DNA of 64,000 nucleotides from Sistotremastrum niveocremeum HHB9708 (GCA_001630475.1 KV419395.1:1-64000); one strand, 5' to 3'; shown: positions 22,848 through 35,416, numbered from the stretch's first letter. Notes: a model not told the origin generated them from the sequence alone. Numbers and translations are program-made.

Positions 22848-25800
22848 ATGGAGGCCCAAGCTTCGACATCTGAAGCTGCGAATGGCTCATCTCGGGTCAA
22901 TGGTCACAGCAAAATAAACGGCGACGCGGATGACAACGGGATATCACTCGCTGAGCTTGAGGCCGAGCTTCCTCGTGTGGAATTCGAACAAGTTGAATTG
23001 TCTGAATTGCTTTCGAGATTCGTTCAGGCCGTTTATGCTGAGTTGAGCGAGATGGCTGAGACGTGAGATCAATCTTGATACTCAAATCGTTTCTCGACGA
23101 CTCAACTCATAACCGTATGCAGAATGCCTTCAATGTCAGATGGTGCCCGAAAGCGAACCATAGCCGACTTTTGTGTCAAGACAAAGAAGCAGGTTGCCAA
23201 ATTGTATGCAGTCATGAAGTGGTCGCGGGATGCTGGTGATGTTCAGAAAGCCATGGTCCGTGTCTGAAAGACCATCTCTCGATGAAATTATATTGACAAT
23301 CTGCAAGAACATAACGGCGTTCCTCATGGATCAAAACACGCAATTTGAAAATGCGGTCAATGCTTTGCAGAGTGTAAAGGAAAGCCTTGCTCCAGCGCGG
23401 ATGAGGAACCACGACCTTCTCACTTCTCTCGACGTCCTCACGACTGGAACATACCACGGCTTACCCTCCCGTATCAAAGTCGGCCATTTCTTGTCATGCC
23501 GAATGACTTCGCTTATTGTATTCATAGAAATTCGTCATTCCCGAACCACCTCTCACTGACGCAGAAATCGAGGCGACGCTTCGCGAGCTTGAACATCTTG
23601 CTCACTACCGACTCTGCACTTCCGAAATCGTCCCAGTCGAAATGTCTTCCTACAAGATCTCCCGTGGACGCGTCGTGTTTACTTGCTCCAAGCTCTTCGA
23701 GGTTTCGATATGCCTAAGGGGTGCCTTACCTGACGACGGATGGTTCTTCGTCAATGTGGAATTTTTGATAAACGTAGCGGGTGATGTCACTGCTTCGCAA
23801 GGTGTGTCATCCTCAATCGTTTAATCGAAACTATAGTTGACAGGCCTTGTTTGCGGAAGAATTTCCTCGCATACCGCCTGGTGCTCTCAAGCAATTCATC
23901 GCCGAAGAAGCCGACCGACGACTTTCGATGTACCTACCTCCTCCTCCCCCACCTGATCCTCTTCCGGAAGGATACATCCCACCCGAACGACCTAAAATTC
24001 CCCACAACTCGGTTGATGCCCCACTCATTCGCCTATACAACTTCCTTCGTAGGTGGCATCTCGTTCACGAGCAACCTCAATCTCATTCATTTAGAAATGA
24101 TGTCTTTCTCATATCAATTGGAAATCCTCTTCTTCCAAGCGAGTCTCATTTTTGAATTTAAGATGCCCTCTCATCGTCTTTACAGGCTAGCAGACTTCTC
24201 GCTCTTGGTTGGGCAGAGTATCTACGTATTGAGTTGAGTAGAGATCGCAAAGTTCTCACGGCTTCGTACTGGATGTGAGTTTCTTGATTCGCGCCCAGTT
24301 CTGTCTTACAGTTTCATTTATCTAGCCGAAAACCCCAGCGCGGCAATTTACCCGCCAACACACGTCCGATCCCTCTCTTAGGGGGCTCCCTTACAATATC
24401 GATCCTCGTCAAACCTCCTGTGAAATTCCAAGCTCCTTCCAGATCAGCACTAGATCGAGTTCTCACCGAACTTGAGGAGAAATCAAAGTTCGGATCAGAC
24501 CGGAGACCTTCCGATCAAATAGAAGATGTCAGTCTTCAAGTGAAGTGGGAGCCAGCCAAAGGTGCTTTGGGGGTGAATTTGACTCCCCAAGACGCTGTCT
24601 TGGCGGAATCGGAACTCGCAGTCGTACGTACATATACTAGCCTAGCGCTTGCTTACTGACCCTAAAACCCCGCCACAGGACGCCGATAACCTTGACTTCG
24701 AGTCACTCCTCCTCAAAGTCATCCGCAAACATGCTCACGGCATCCTCAAATCCTTTCAAACCCAACTCTTGGACAACGCACGACGAATATTCTCCAAACC
24801 TTCCGACGTACTATTGGTCCCAGAAGCCCCAGAAATGGCCCTTCGAATACACCTTACCGCTGAAGAAGTCGTTACTGTTACGATCGATTCTCGGACCGGG
24901 AGGTTGACGCTGAAGGATATCGGCGATCTGACCGCCGCTGGCCGTGGACCGCGATTTTCTATGGTCAGTGACAAGATCAACGAAACACCGAACATGATGG
25001 TAGAGGCTATTGTGAGATTGAGATACAACGTGCGTATATCAACTCGTCTTGGCGCAACGTCATAGCTCATAAGCCTTATTGTAGACTATTCTGGACGCTA
25101 CGGAGCACAAGGCGAACTATTTGGGATTGCAGAACTTCCGACAGAAAAACCTTCGCAGAGAAGGTGAGTAATTCACTACTCTATGTGCAGCCGGACTGAT
25201 GTCGTTTCCAGAGTACTTCAAATTCGGTCCTTCTGCGCGCGCATTCTTATTTATTCAATTGGCCAATTTTGAGACTCATTACCTCGTGCTCGTCATCGCA
25301 GAAGACGGATACAAATATGCACTGACGTGCATGCGGCCTGTCGCCGAAACTCCTCATACCGTCCTGGTAATGGACGATATCGGCTGGTTGGACGTCGCCC
25401 GGATATCTGGGGCGAATAGGAACGGTCTGGAAGCGAATCTGAATGATCTGGCGACCGCTGCGTTCATAGGCGATGCTAGTATGAATGGAGAAGGGAATTC
25501 CAGGTGCGGGCCTTATATGCATCTGTTCGAGACTATGGCTGACCAAGTTTAGCTTCTCTTTGGATACCTCCTTGCTTCGCGAACTCTATGCATACTGCTG
25601 GTACGCTGCCCGCTGAGATACGTTCGACGTACCTCCTGACACGTATCATAGTGCCCGCGTATCACACCTCATCGTTGAGCAGCAGCTGAAACAACTCAAA
25701 TTTTCCTACTATCACGTCGCTCCCTCTACACGGCATATACCGACTGAGTTGGGCATATCAAACGCCTATTCTCCTCTTGCTTCAATCATCCCAGCGCTAT

Positions 25801-27156
25801 GTGTCAAGTCAAAAGATATTCTTTCTGGCTCGGAAGGAGCGGACGCTGCGTACGAAAACGTGCGGATAATACCGTTGGACTGGTGGCTTGAAGCGGGGAC
25901 AAGGGTGTGTTATCTCATGAGTTATCTTTCAACTAGTCCACTAATTCGGTGAATAGGTCGTTACTTGTGTGAAACTGAAACATGTTCAGGCCGCAGTCGG
26001 AAAGACTATAGAGCCAAGCCAACGTCTAATCCGTCCCTCTCAAAGTATCTTGTATGATACCCAGGAAGGAATGATTTCAGTGTTGTCGCCAAATGTCCAA
26101 GAGTGCGTCTCTCATTTCCTGATGGAATGGCGGAAGGTCTCGAAGATGGTCGTGATCGCACGTGAAGGTATGTTTGAGCTTCATTTAACCCGTTATGTGT
26201 TGATCCATGGTGGCCCAGTGTCTCAACTCGCGGACAAGCACAAATGGACCGACGTCCAACTGCAGTCGTTCGATCTCCAGACGGCCGAATTCACGTACTA
26301 CTCCGTAAGTTGTGTATCACTACGGCTTTTATCTTTCGTACCTGATCGCTTCGGTAGGATTATGCGATATCCATTAGCTGTCGAGCGGAAACTCAGCCAT
26401 CTTCCAAATCAATATACAGCTTGGAGTTCTCTCGTATCAGTGCCCCATCTCGACTATCTCAATCCATCGCATCCACTCCTGCTAACAACACGGAAATGGA
26501 TCCCATGACGAACCCACACACCGAAATCGTGTCATGGGTGTCGAAACTATTATCGAGCACCGACCTGGCCATTGGCGTTCGCAATCTGGTCATATTGCTG
26601 AGATTGAGCTTGCCCGTAGTGTTGGAACTCGATTCGCTATGTGATCGATGGTTGAGTGAAGGTGAGGAGGAGGCTGGTGCGGTGGACTGGTTCCCTAAAG
26701 GGGTGGCATGGTGGCGGTTCCTTCTTGGCGACATGAGGTAAGTGACCTCACCCTTTCACAGAACTATGTCTGACCCGTTCATATAGACATGCCCTCGATT
26801 TCCGGATACGTGCCGATCGGTTATTGGAGATCCAGGACGCGTCGTACAACCACTTTGCGGTATCAGCATGGGACAAGACGGAGAAGTATGACCCACTTGC
26901 AGATTCGCCATATCGCCTCCAGCGGATCCCTTCTTTCGAGACGGTCTGCAGAGAGACTGTCTTGCATGCTGATATCAAGGTTATCTCCTTTGATCGTGGC
27001 ATTTTGTGCTCCTGCGATGCGCCACATCCTTCAATACGTGGCACGATTCGAGACATTGTTCATAGGTCTGGCGACGCATTGCGGAAGGCTGCTACAGCCT
27101 CTTCCGCTCCCACCACGACTGCTTCTGCAGAGGCCTCATCCTCGGTGATCAAGTGA
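22848..27156 (+). CDS. MED14: Mediator complex subunit 14 (Rgr1)
   Basis: MED14 is the central backbone of Mediator, linking head, middle and tail, in the nucleus. ATG 22848 gives MEAQASTSEAANGSSRVNGH, an acidic linker, then ELPRVEFEQVELSELLSRFV. Exon 2 has RKRTIADFCVKTKKQVAKLY and AVMKWSRDAGDVQKAM, and exon 3 NITAFLMDQNTQFENAVNAL followed by LTTGTYHGLPSRIK. This is the conserved Med14 N-terminal domain (PF08638 type) in the expected order. A proline run (PPPPPPDPLPEGY) follows near 23940, then a long alpha-helical/beta body across many short-intron exons to the stop at 27156 (tail rich in Ala/Ser/Thr, ending SSSVIK). Total length is about 1,200 residues. An upstream in-frame ATG at 22830 would add six residues. 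Exon borders in the middle are approximate. Confidence 0.85.
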
Positions 27157-27358
27157 GAGGACCATGAGGTATTTTAATTATATATTTAGTAGCTCTTTGT
27201 TTTCGTAATCGCTTCACTCGCTGTATACACTGTTTTCAGCCTTGCTCTGTCTATTGCACGATCGTGATGCCGCCGTGCCTGAGCCTCAATTTGTCGAGAT
27301 ATTCGGAAGTAAAGTTGTGCCTCTTCACCATGGGCGGCTCCCTCGTGTGCTCTCACAT

Positions 27359-28631
27359 ATGCCCCCTCACCCCTACAACTATCACTGGGAACCAATTCGT
27401 TCCCTATGGATAATCTATTCGCTCCTTTTCTTGATCTTCCTCAAGCTACCTTATTGGCTTATCATCTCCGTCCCGCGTTCTGGGAGACTCTGCAGGGAAT
27501 GGACTTATGGTCGATCAATGCATGTTCGGATTGTCAAGTGGGCTATAAAGCTGAGCGATAGGTGTGTACAATGTGCAGGCAGGAATATTTCGAGAATACT
27601 GATGGATGGATAGGACGGGAGAGCTGCTATTCTCGCCCGATCATCGAGCCATCCCTACGAATCTTCCACCTCATGTGCAAGGCGTGTGGGTTGAAGGCAT
27701 CCCAGACCACCTAATTGTTGGTCAGATCAAGGACTGGGCCGAGCTCGCAGATATAAGGCCAATGCGAATACCAGGATATTGGTATCAACGACCCGGCGAC
27801 GCTGTCATCGGGGGCCCAGCCAGACGAGGCGAAAAGATCGCACTAAATCTCCACGGCGGCGCATACATCACTTTCTCTGCTCATCCAAATGATATCTCAC
27901 AGAACATAACGCGTGGAATATTGAGTGAATGTCCGAGTATCAACAGGATATTTTCGCTGGAATATCGGCTTTCCTCTACTGCACCTTACAAGGCCGAATT
28001 CCCATTCCCTGCAGCCGTTCTGGACGCACTTTCTGGATATTACTACCTCATTGAAACTGTTGGAGTATCGCCCGATGATCTAGTGATCATTGGAGACTCA
28101 GCAGGCGCCAACCTTGCGTTGGCCCTTATCCGCTATCTCATTCGGCATCCGTTGCATCCTCTTCCAATAGCCAAATCTCTCCTTCTCTTATCACCATGGT
28201 GTGAGATGGGACCTTCACATATGGGGCTGGATTCGTCTTTCGAAGACAACAAGCATACGGACTATATTCGAGACGTCCGAGGCAATATGGCAGAATACTC
28301 TCTGCGAGCATATTGTGCAGCAGTTGGCCTACAGGAATCCCATCATAATCCCTACATATCTCCCGCATCCCGTCTCTTACCCCCGGAAGTCGTTCGCGGC
28401 CTATTCGAAGGGTTTCCGAAGACCATGATCATCGCTGGCAGCGGCGAACGACTACTGGATTCTATTCGAACGTTAAGAGATCGCTTCTTGAAGGATGTCG
28501 GTCAAGATGGGGTTCAATATTTGGAAGTTCCAAATGCCATTCATGACTTCTGTGTGTTCCCTTGGTATGAGCCAGAGAGGAGCACCGTACTCAAAGCAGT
28601 CGAAGAATGGCTTCGAGAAAAACGGGGGTAG
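27359..28631 (+). CDS. HSL-type alpha/beta hydrolase (esterase) 1
   Basis: Membrane-anchored esterase of the hormone-sensitive lipase (GDXG) family. The first exon encodes MPPHPYNYHWEPIRSLWIIY, continuing with a hydrophobic anchor, and ends ...KLSDR. A 51-nt GTGTGT...ATAG intron joins it in frame to TGELLFSPDHRAIPTNLPPH. The oxyanion motif is LHGGAY, the nucleophile elbow IIGDSAGANLAL, and the putative acid/His region ERLLDSIRTL ... AIHDFCVFPWYEPERS. It is on the opposite strand from the other four paralogs (31739-38148) and the most diverged of the five by eye. In basidiomycetes such proteins are often annotated as steryl acetyl hydrolase or arylacetamide deacetylase; the substrate is unknown. 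Confidence 0.8.
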
Positions 28632-28818
28632 CTTTTAAGCGCATATATAATCCCCATACCCTTATTCTCAGGCTGCTGGAGCTCTACTTTATTTGATCTG
28701 GACATCTTAGATTATTGTTGTACGAGTATAATATTCGTGCCTCCGTTGGGCGCCTCTGCCTACCTTTTCCTGTCGTCCATCATCGCTTCTTCCTTCGTTT
28801 ATATTTTTGATATTAGCT

Positions 28819-29507
28819 ATGCCTCCCAGTGTCTGTCGTATCAACATCTGGTGCTTCACTATCATTATCCCAGTCCGCATCACCCTATGTCTACCTCTTT
28901 TAATTTTGGCCCTGGAAGCATTTCCCGTCCAACCATCCTCGTTCTCCGTTGATCCTCAGACCCAACAACCGAGCCTAATGCCTCCACATGTTCATCCAGC
29001 CCAAGCACTTCTCCTAGCCTTCAGTTCACTGGCGATCGCAATGAGCATCATCGGATTCATCATGAGCTGTGCCATGTCGAAGGAGGGCGAACCACATTCC
29101 AGCGAAGGAGAGGCTAGATGGAGCTTGTACATCGGAACCTTATCGAGAGTGATTTTGGCTATATTGGGGACTGCTGCCAGTGTCGTCGCCGTCGTTGAGA
29201 AGCATGAGATGATCAAGCATATGGAGACGACCATCGCTCTTTCCTTCGTTGTAACGTGAGTCGCTCTGGATTCTCTATTTTCTGATACGACGGCTGTCTC
29301 TGGATCTTAATCAGGATCATGATGTATGGAGGAGTCTTCTATCGCGTGTATATCCTGGCCTCCGGCAAAGACGACTCAGACCGACCAATGCCCCGACCGG
29401 AGCCCCCTCGAGTGCGCGTGCAGGAGGTCTTACGAGATGGGACGGTGATAGATGTGGACCATGAGAAAGAGAGCAATCCATCCCCCGACCCATCGCATTC
29501 AGTCTAA
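28819..29507 (+). CDS. Four-TM membrane protein, unknown function
   Basis: Not a family I recognise. There are two exons: 28819 to about 29256, then (after GTGAGT...ATCAG) a second exon from about 29316 to 29507. Four hydrophobic segments are visible: IWCFTIIIPVRITLCLPLLI near the N-terminus, LLLAFSSLAIAMSIIGFIMS, LSRVILAILGTAASVVAVVE, and LSFVVTIMMYGGVFYRVYIL spanning the splice junction. The loops are short, and a proline-rich, charged cytosol-like tail (MPRPEPPRVRVQEVL ... DPSHSV) ends the protein at about 210 residues. It lies between esterase 1 and DBF4, same strand, with 143 bp to the first in-frame ATG of the DBF4 frame. Confidence 0.6.
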
Positions 29508-29749
29508 TTTTATATTCTTTTATTTTCGTTTTGTACCGACTCCCTTTCTTCTCCTTGCCGAACAAGCCGAAACTTGCGCATTTGTATTTGGCTCTCTTTG
29601 TGGTTGTAGACGCGTTTGTCACTATGTCACATCACAAAATCGGAAAGTAAATGTCACGTGCAGTTCATCCTTCCCCCCTGTCGCGACCACCACGAGCCCG
29701 TCGACGTCGCCTGATACGACTTCCAGGCCTGCACTCCCTCCTATACGCG

Positions 29750-31539
29750 ATGGCATTAGTCCAACGCCTCCCTTTGGCTCCCCGATCAAATCTACCTCCC
29801 AATAAACTTATAAAGCGTCCTAGATCACCTACCTCTCCTGAGAAACCCATCTCCACGAAACGCGCGAAGACCTTGCAGACACCCATCTCTCTTAATACAG
29901 CCACATACGCGACTATATTCCCTACCCCGACCGCCGCGATACCATCCACTGTCCCGATCTCGCAGGAGAAACAAAAGAAGCGGGAAATTCGAGAGGCCCA
30001 GCAGGAAGAATTTCGTAACAAATATACGAAAGCATTCCCTAACTGGCATTTCTACTTTGACACCACCCAAGAAGTCAAAGATGCTTTCTTACCTCGAATC
30101 GGCGAATTTGGTGGCCACCATGCGACCTTCTTTTCCGGGCAGACTACCCATGTCATCGTAATGCACCGGCCGGATAACTCGAATAAAGAAAACGCGACTA
30201 CCTCCACTAGACGGGGAGCACCGAAGAACCCTTTCAAGGCGTCGAAAGTGATTGGCGATCCACAGCTCGTCGCCAAAGCCACCGAGATGAACATGAAAGT
30301 CTGGGACGTCGCCAAACTCGATTCAGTCCTCAGTCGCATTACCACTCAACCCGTCTCACCCGCTCCACCCCCACCCCCTGCACCACGTCTATTACAACAG
30401 CATATAGAGGCCGAACGTCGGTTCGGGGTCTCAGAACGCGATCCCTACAGCCGCCGTCCAGACTTCGATTATTTCGAGAAGAATTCATGTTTTATCCTTG
30501 TTGAGGACATGACAGGTCAATTCGCACCTATCGCTTCGAAGGAGTATCCTACAGAGAAGAAGAACGGGAAAGTAGTCGGAGACTGGCCCGTGCTATATCT
30601 CGACCCCCGATCGCGAAGCCCCTTCATCCAATATAACGAGAAAGAGGAGAGGAAGAGACAGAAGGCAGAGAAAGCAGAGCAGGAACGGCGGACGAGGGAA
30701 GCAATACAGCGGAAGCATAAAGCGCTGCAGAGACAGAAGATGAATCTTCGACGATCGATGTCTATGGCGAACATCGCCAAGAAGCAAGAGGAATTCGACG
30801 AACTGCCACCTCTGAACGCGGATTCAGGATCCCAAGCTGCATCTGGGTACATCGCTGCATCCGGGAACAGCGTCGCTGTCGCGTCAACTACGGGGACAAC
30901 GTCTACAATGGGTCTCATTGGACGAGGGTCCAGTCTACCCGCGGCGCTGAAAGGCCAAATACGCGCCGAAGTCCCAGTAGCGCGTAATCTTGCCGACGTT
31001 CCCCATCGCGTGCTGCGTAAAAGCAAGAGCACCAACACCATGCGCTTGCCTCGGCGAGAAGAAGACTCGAAACCCGGCTTCTGCGAGAGCTGTCGCCACA
31101 AATTCGAGTGCTTCAAGATGGTAAGAATGTTCCCCTGCACGCGCATCCTCCAAAGCATGTCGTACTCATCGCTGTTCAATGACAGCACGTCAAAGGGAAG
31201 AGACATCAGAGATTCGCTCAGAACGATGCAAACTTTCTTCGCCTCGATGTTGTTCTCTCTCGGGTTGCTCGACGGACATTGGATCAAGCGCAGAGGGATC
31301 GAGCTGCTATATATTCCGCTGGCCATGATCGTTATGAAGGAGATGTTCTCGACCACGGATTCCATGATGGAGAAGATGATGATGAAAATGACGCATATCA
31401 AGATGAAGACGAGGAACAGGAAGAAAGTGACGAGAACTCTGAGTCTTCAGCCATGGACGAAGATGGTGGAGAAGAGGATGGAGATGACGATGGGGAAGAA
31501 GATGAAGACGGCATTCTTGAAGATCAAAATGATTGGTGA
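29750..31539 (+). CDS. DBF4: Dbf4/Dfp1/Him1-type Cdc7 kinase activator
   Basis: Regulatory subunit of the Cdc7 (Hsk1) kinase that fires replication origins. All expected modules are visible: an N-terminal BRCT-like motif N region (FPNWHFYFDTTQEVKDAFLP, ATFFSGQTTHVIV), motif M (FDYFEKNSCFILVEDMTGQF), and a C-terminal Dbf4 zinc finger. The finger is split by an intron at about 31120-31187: CESCRHKFECFKM joins to HVKGKRHQRFAQNDANF, giving Cys-X2-Cys ... His-X5-His. After it comes an acidic tail of about 40 residues (QDEDEEQEESDENSESSAMD and similar) that ends QNDW at 31539. ATG 29750 (MALVQRLPLAPRSNLPPNK) is chosen over the in-frame 29651, whose extra 33 residues are arginine/proline-rich. The spliced length is about 575 residues. 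Confidence 0.85.
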
Positions 31540-31738
31540 CCGACATTTCTTTATGCCGCTATGTTTAAAAGGTCTTTATGCCTTCGATATGTATTCTGGA
31601 GCACATTCCTCTTGCACTTTAGATTCAACCCTTTTGTTTCTTCCTTCCCTCTTACAACATTCTGTACTACTACAATCCATTGTGATAATACACAGCAATC
31701 GATGACAGCTATATCCCGATTAATATTCACAGATCCCA

Positions 31739-33020
31739 CTACAAATTGGCAAACCAGTGCGCAATAGCATCTAACGCCTGCGATCTCTCGGGTTCAGCCC
31801 AAGGGAAGACAGTAAAATCATGCACTGCGTCAAGGCCCTGGAAGTAAGTGACGTTCTCCCTCCCAAGATCGGCAGCCATCCTCGCGTCAAGGGTCTTAAT
31901 TGAATCCAGGATCCTTTCGGCTCCTCCAGCAGTAATGAACGTCTTCGGGAACCCATCAAACATTCCCTTGACCTCGTCTTTCAGCAAGCTCAGACTCGCG
32001 GGTGAAAAGTACGGGTCGGAATCAGCGATAGCTTCGAAGCCCCACGGAGATGTGAAAGCTCGAGCAGGTCCATCGCCTTCTCCAGAGAGGTAATCCGAAT
32101 GCACGAATTCCGCAATGGACGTCCCTGGTCCACGATGTGAGATTCCCATATCGCTCCAGGGCGAATGAAGAATCAGCCCTCCTGGAGGTTTCAATCCCGT
32201 TGATGGCGTTTTGACGAGATAGCGAACCAGAGCAAGGGCGAGATTACCGCCTGCTGAATCGCCCATGACGATGATATTTGAGGGATTAAACCCGACTTCG
32301 TTGATGAGATACGAATAGCCAGATAGAGCGTCGAGAAGAGCAGTGGGGAATGGATTGGAAGGGGGGCTAGTGAGAGTTGTGAGGCGATATTCCACAGATA
32401 ATATTCGCTGTAAATTGAGGGATTGTTTGGCGACGAAGGAGAGTGTCCCTCGAGTGATGCCTTGTGTGGGATCGTTGGGCGCCGCGGAGAGCGAAACGTA
32501 AGCTCCTCCATGGAAGAATAAGATGACTTTCTCTTCTGCATTTATGGGAGGTGATGAACCGAGGAGACGACCTTGTCCCGAAAGGTGACGCCAATAACCC
32601 GGAAGGCGTGGTAATGGCTTTACACCTGCTTTCGAGACGTATTTGGTGAGATCGCCTTGGATAAGCGACTCATCGACGCCTTTTATCCACACAGCAGTAC
32701 ATTCTGGTGGAATGTCTGTCGCTAGTGCTTTATGATTCGTTCCACCGCGTCGTGGCGAGCTATGACACCATATCAGTCTCAAACCCTTGTATCAGCGCTG
32801 GAAGAATGACGCACGTAAGAATATGTCGTATGAGCTGCACGTTGAAAGCTTTCTTCCAGTTCCACGTCTTACGCGGCCTGAATGGCGGCAAAGAGAAGAA
32901 GAGCCATGCAGGAACCCGTACGATAAGTGAGACCGTACTCAAAAGCAATTGAAAGCTGTAGGGCGTATCATCGCTTTCTGCTGTTGGGATAAGTCCTGTA
33001 GTGGGATCTGGGTCAGACAT
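31739..33020 (-). CDS. HSL-type alpha/beta hydrolase (esterase) 2
   Basis: Paralog of the esterases on either side. Exon 1 starts at ATG 33020 (MSDPDPTTGLIPTAESDDTP), with anchor LLLSTVSLIVRVPAWLFFSL and FRPRKTWNWKKAFNVQLIRH. A GTGCGT...CATAG intron joins it to SPRRGGTNHKALATDIPPEC. Catalytic elements are FFHGGAYVSLSA (oxyanion), VMGDSAGGNLAL (nucleophile), and ERILDSIKTL ... DAVHDFTVFPWAEPERS. It ends ALDAIAHWFANL at 31739. The gene is convergent with DBF4, 199 bp apart. Sequence is close to esterases 3 and 4, consistent with tandem duplication. Likely a membrane-tethered ester hydrolase; substrate unknown. Confidence 0.85.
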
Positions 33021-33278
33021 TGGTGAGTATAGTTGATGTCTGTGGTTGTAATAGGGTCAGTGAGAGCGTTCTCACCTGCACATGATGGCACCAAATCTGT
33101 TGAGCTGGCCGAGGAGCAGCCCTGGCGGCTCGGCAATCCGGTCTCCTCCTTAGCCGAAATAAAACAGCTGAAACGACATCCTGATAAGGAAACTCAAAGC
33201 ATAAAACAGGATATCTGATAAGATCACAAAAAAAGATAGTGGTGGTTTCCTTGTGCACAACGTAACAAAGAAATATCG

Positions 33279-34559
33279 TCAAAGATTCGCAAACCAATGG
33301 GCACAGGCCTCCAAAGCTTCTGTCCTCTCCGGTTCCGTCCAAGAAAAAATAAGGAAATCATGAACCGCGTCAAGACCTTGAAAATACGTGACGCTCTCCC
33401 TCCCAATATCACTTGCCATACGAGCGTCAAGGGTGCGTATTGAGTCCAGCAACCTCTCTCCACCTCCCGCGGTGATAAAGGTTTTTGGAAATCCGATAAA
33501 CATCCCCTTGACCTCATCCTTCAACAAAGTTAGACTGCCCGGCGATACATATACATCTGAATCAGCCATTGCATCGAATCCCCATGGATATGTGAAGGCC
33601 CGAGCTGGCTTATCGCCTTCGGCAACTAGATAGTCTGAGTCGAATTCGTTGGAAGTCCCCGGTCCGCGATGGGAAACGCCTAAATCAATCCAGGGGGAGT
33701 GCAAAATCAGCCCTCCTGGTGGTTTTAGGTTTAATGATGGCGTCCGGATTATATAGCGTGTTAGTGCGAGCGCAAGGTTTCCACCGGCTGAATCGCCCAT
33801 TATGATGACATGCGACGGTGCGAAACCCACTTCAGAAGTGACATATATGTACGCTGATAGCGCATCGATGAGGGCGGTCGGGAATGGATTATGAGGTGGA
33901 TTATCAAAGGTCGTGAGCCGGTACTCGAAGGATAGAACTCGTTTCAGATTTGGTGTTTGTTTGGCTACGGATGAGAGCGTTCCCCGCACAATAGCTTGGG
34001 TGGGATCGTCAGGCAAAGCAGAGAGAGCTGCATAACCTCCTCCATGAAAGAAAAGTATGACTTTCTCTTCTGCATTTATGGGAGGTGATGATGCAAGAAG
34101 CGGAGGTTTGGCGGAGAGGTGACGCCAGTAGGCCGGAAGTCGCGCTTCTGGCTTCACTCCTGCTTTGGAGGCGTACGCAGCGAGATCTCCTTGGATCAAA
34201 GATTCATCAATGCCTTTGATCCAGACTGCGGTACATTCTGGAGGAAGATTGGGTGCGATGATCTTGTAACTTGGGCCCTTCGGCAAGGGAGACCTGAGCC
34301 ATAGCACATCATAAGAAAGAAGAACATCGAACACAAACGATAAAACAAACGTAAGCACAAAATGTTTCATAAGCTGAAGGTTAAACGCCTTCTTCCAATT
34401 CCAACTCTTCCTGGGCCTGAACGGTGGCAACGAAAAGAATAACCAAACCGGTATCCTAACGAATAGCCCAACGATGCTCTTGAGAAATTGGAACTTGGTT
34501 GGTTTATGGTCGGCTTGAGCTGCCAGGATTACTCCCGTCGTTGATTCTGGCTCAGACAT
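33279..34559 (-). CDS. HSL-type alpha/beta hydrolase (esterase) 3
   Basis: The reading frame is open from ATG 34559 (MSEPESTTGVILAAQADHKP) to 33279 (EACAHWFANL), 426 codons. At the place where the paralogs have an intron, this gene carries a 57-nt segment with GTTTGT ... CTCAG borders and no stop. Splicing it out gives KHFVLT followed by SPLPKGPSYK, matching SPRRGGTNHK (esterase 2) and KPLPKGPDHR (esterase 4). The mature protein is therefore probably 407 residues, not 426. Catalytic motifs are FFHGGGYAALSA, IMGDSAGGNLAL, and ERLLDSIRTL ... DAVHDFLIFSWTEPERT. An N-terminal hydrophobic anchor (VGLFVRIPVWLFFSL) is present. Substrate unknown. Confidence 0.85.
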   Translation of the reverse strand: MSEPESTTGVILAAQADHKPTKFQFLKSIVGLFVRIPVWLFFSLPPFRPRKSWNWKKAFNLQLMKHFVLTFVLSFVFDVLLSYDVLWLRSPLPKGPSYKIIAPNLPPECTAVWIKGIDESLIQGDLAAYASKAGVKPEARLPAYWRHLSAKPPLLASSPPINAEEKVILFFHGGGYAALSALPDDPTQAIVRGTLSSVAKQTPNLKRVLSFEYRLTTFDNPPHNPFPTALIDALSAYIYVTSEVGFAPSHVIIMGDSAGGNLALALTRYIIRTPSLNLKPPGGLILHSPWIDLGVSHRGPGTSNEFDSDYLVAEGDKPARAFTYPWGFDAMADSDVYVSPGSLTLLKDEVKGMFIGFPKTFITAGGGERLLDSIRTLDARMASDIGRESVTYFQGLDAVHDFLIFSWTEPERTEALEACAHWFANL

Positions 34560-35416
34560 GGTCGTTGTTGGGAGAGCGTGCTTTCGAAATCCGCCATGTA
34601 AGACATCAATACGCCCAGCCCCGGCACGGACGGCATGACGGGACGAGTCATGGCCGGCTCCGAAGAGGCGCTGATGCTTTCGAGACCGGAAACAATTCCC
34701 AGATTAGGAAATTCAGTGTGGGCCTCAATGTACCTCGTCTTTCAGAAATCCTTAATTACAGTAAAAGCTGCGCGCGCGCAGCAAGTCCCGCTACGACCTT
34801 TCACTCGGTCTAGACGAGGAGCACTTAAGAGTGGAGGTGATTTGAACGCTGCTAGACTCGGACCACGCCATTCAGGAAGTCTTTGCTCTCCGTACAGAAT
34901 CACTACAGATCATGTTCTTGCTCTCCCAACCATTATATTCTGGTGCTTCGCAAAAGGACTGAGCGGTCTACTGTTCCCCTCCTTACAACCAGTCACACAC
35001 AACAGGTGTTGCTTGTCCCATTTTCTCGCCTTTCCAAAATAATTATGGGAAAAAGATTATCTGAAAGATTATTTGAAATGTTCCGCGAAATCCGCTAGTT
35101 TTGTACTTATTAAGTTAAGATAACCCCTCAATGACCAGGTATACAGACCCGCTTACTAACGTAGCGGGAACTTAATCCACGGAACCATTCACTGATAAAG
35201 AAGGAACCCATTCACTGATAAAGAAGGAACCCATTCACTGAATTTAATTTAATTATATTCTCAGTCAACCACACACGAGCATTTTCATCACATTTTACAT
35301 TTTGGTCAAACCGACCGAAAGTCACAGCTTATGAGTGGTGAGTTCGAATACAGATGTTGAACGGTGGTGTAACTAATTGTAAGACTACACAAATACAAAA
35401 AAATCCCATCCAATAT
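34560..35416. other. Intergenic between esterases 3 and 4
   Basis: About 860 bases without a recognised gene. It holds a short 23-bp tandem repeat (35181-35240) and an alternating GCGCGCGC run near 34770. Confidence 0.5.
35181..35240. repeat. 23-bp tandem repeat, about 2.6 copies
   Basis: The unit GGAACCCATTCACTGATAAA plus GAA occurs at 35181 (one base shorter), 35203, and partially at 35226-35240. Confidence 0.85.

Noticed and set aside
29665-31401. Long minus-strand frames opposite DBF4 (for example 30517-31401)
   Set aside because: Shadow frames of the DBF4 coding strand; they have no motifs and the plus strand carries all Dbf4 domains.
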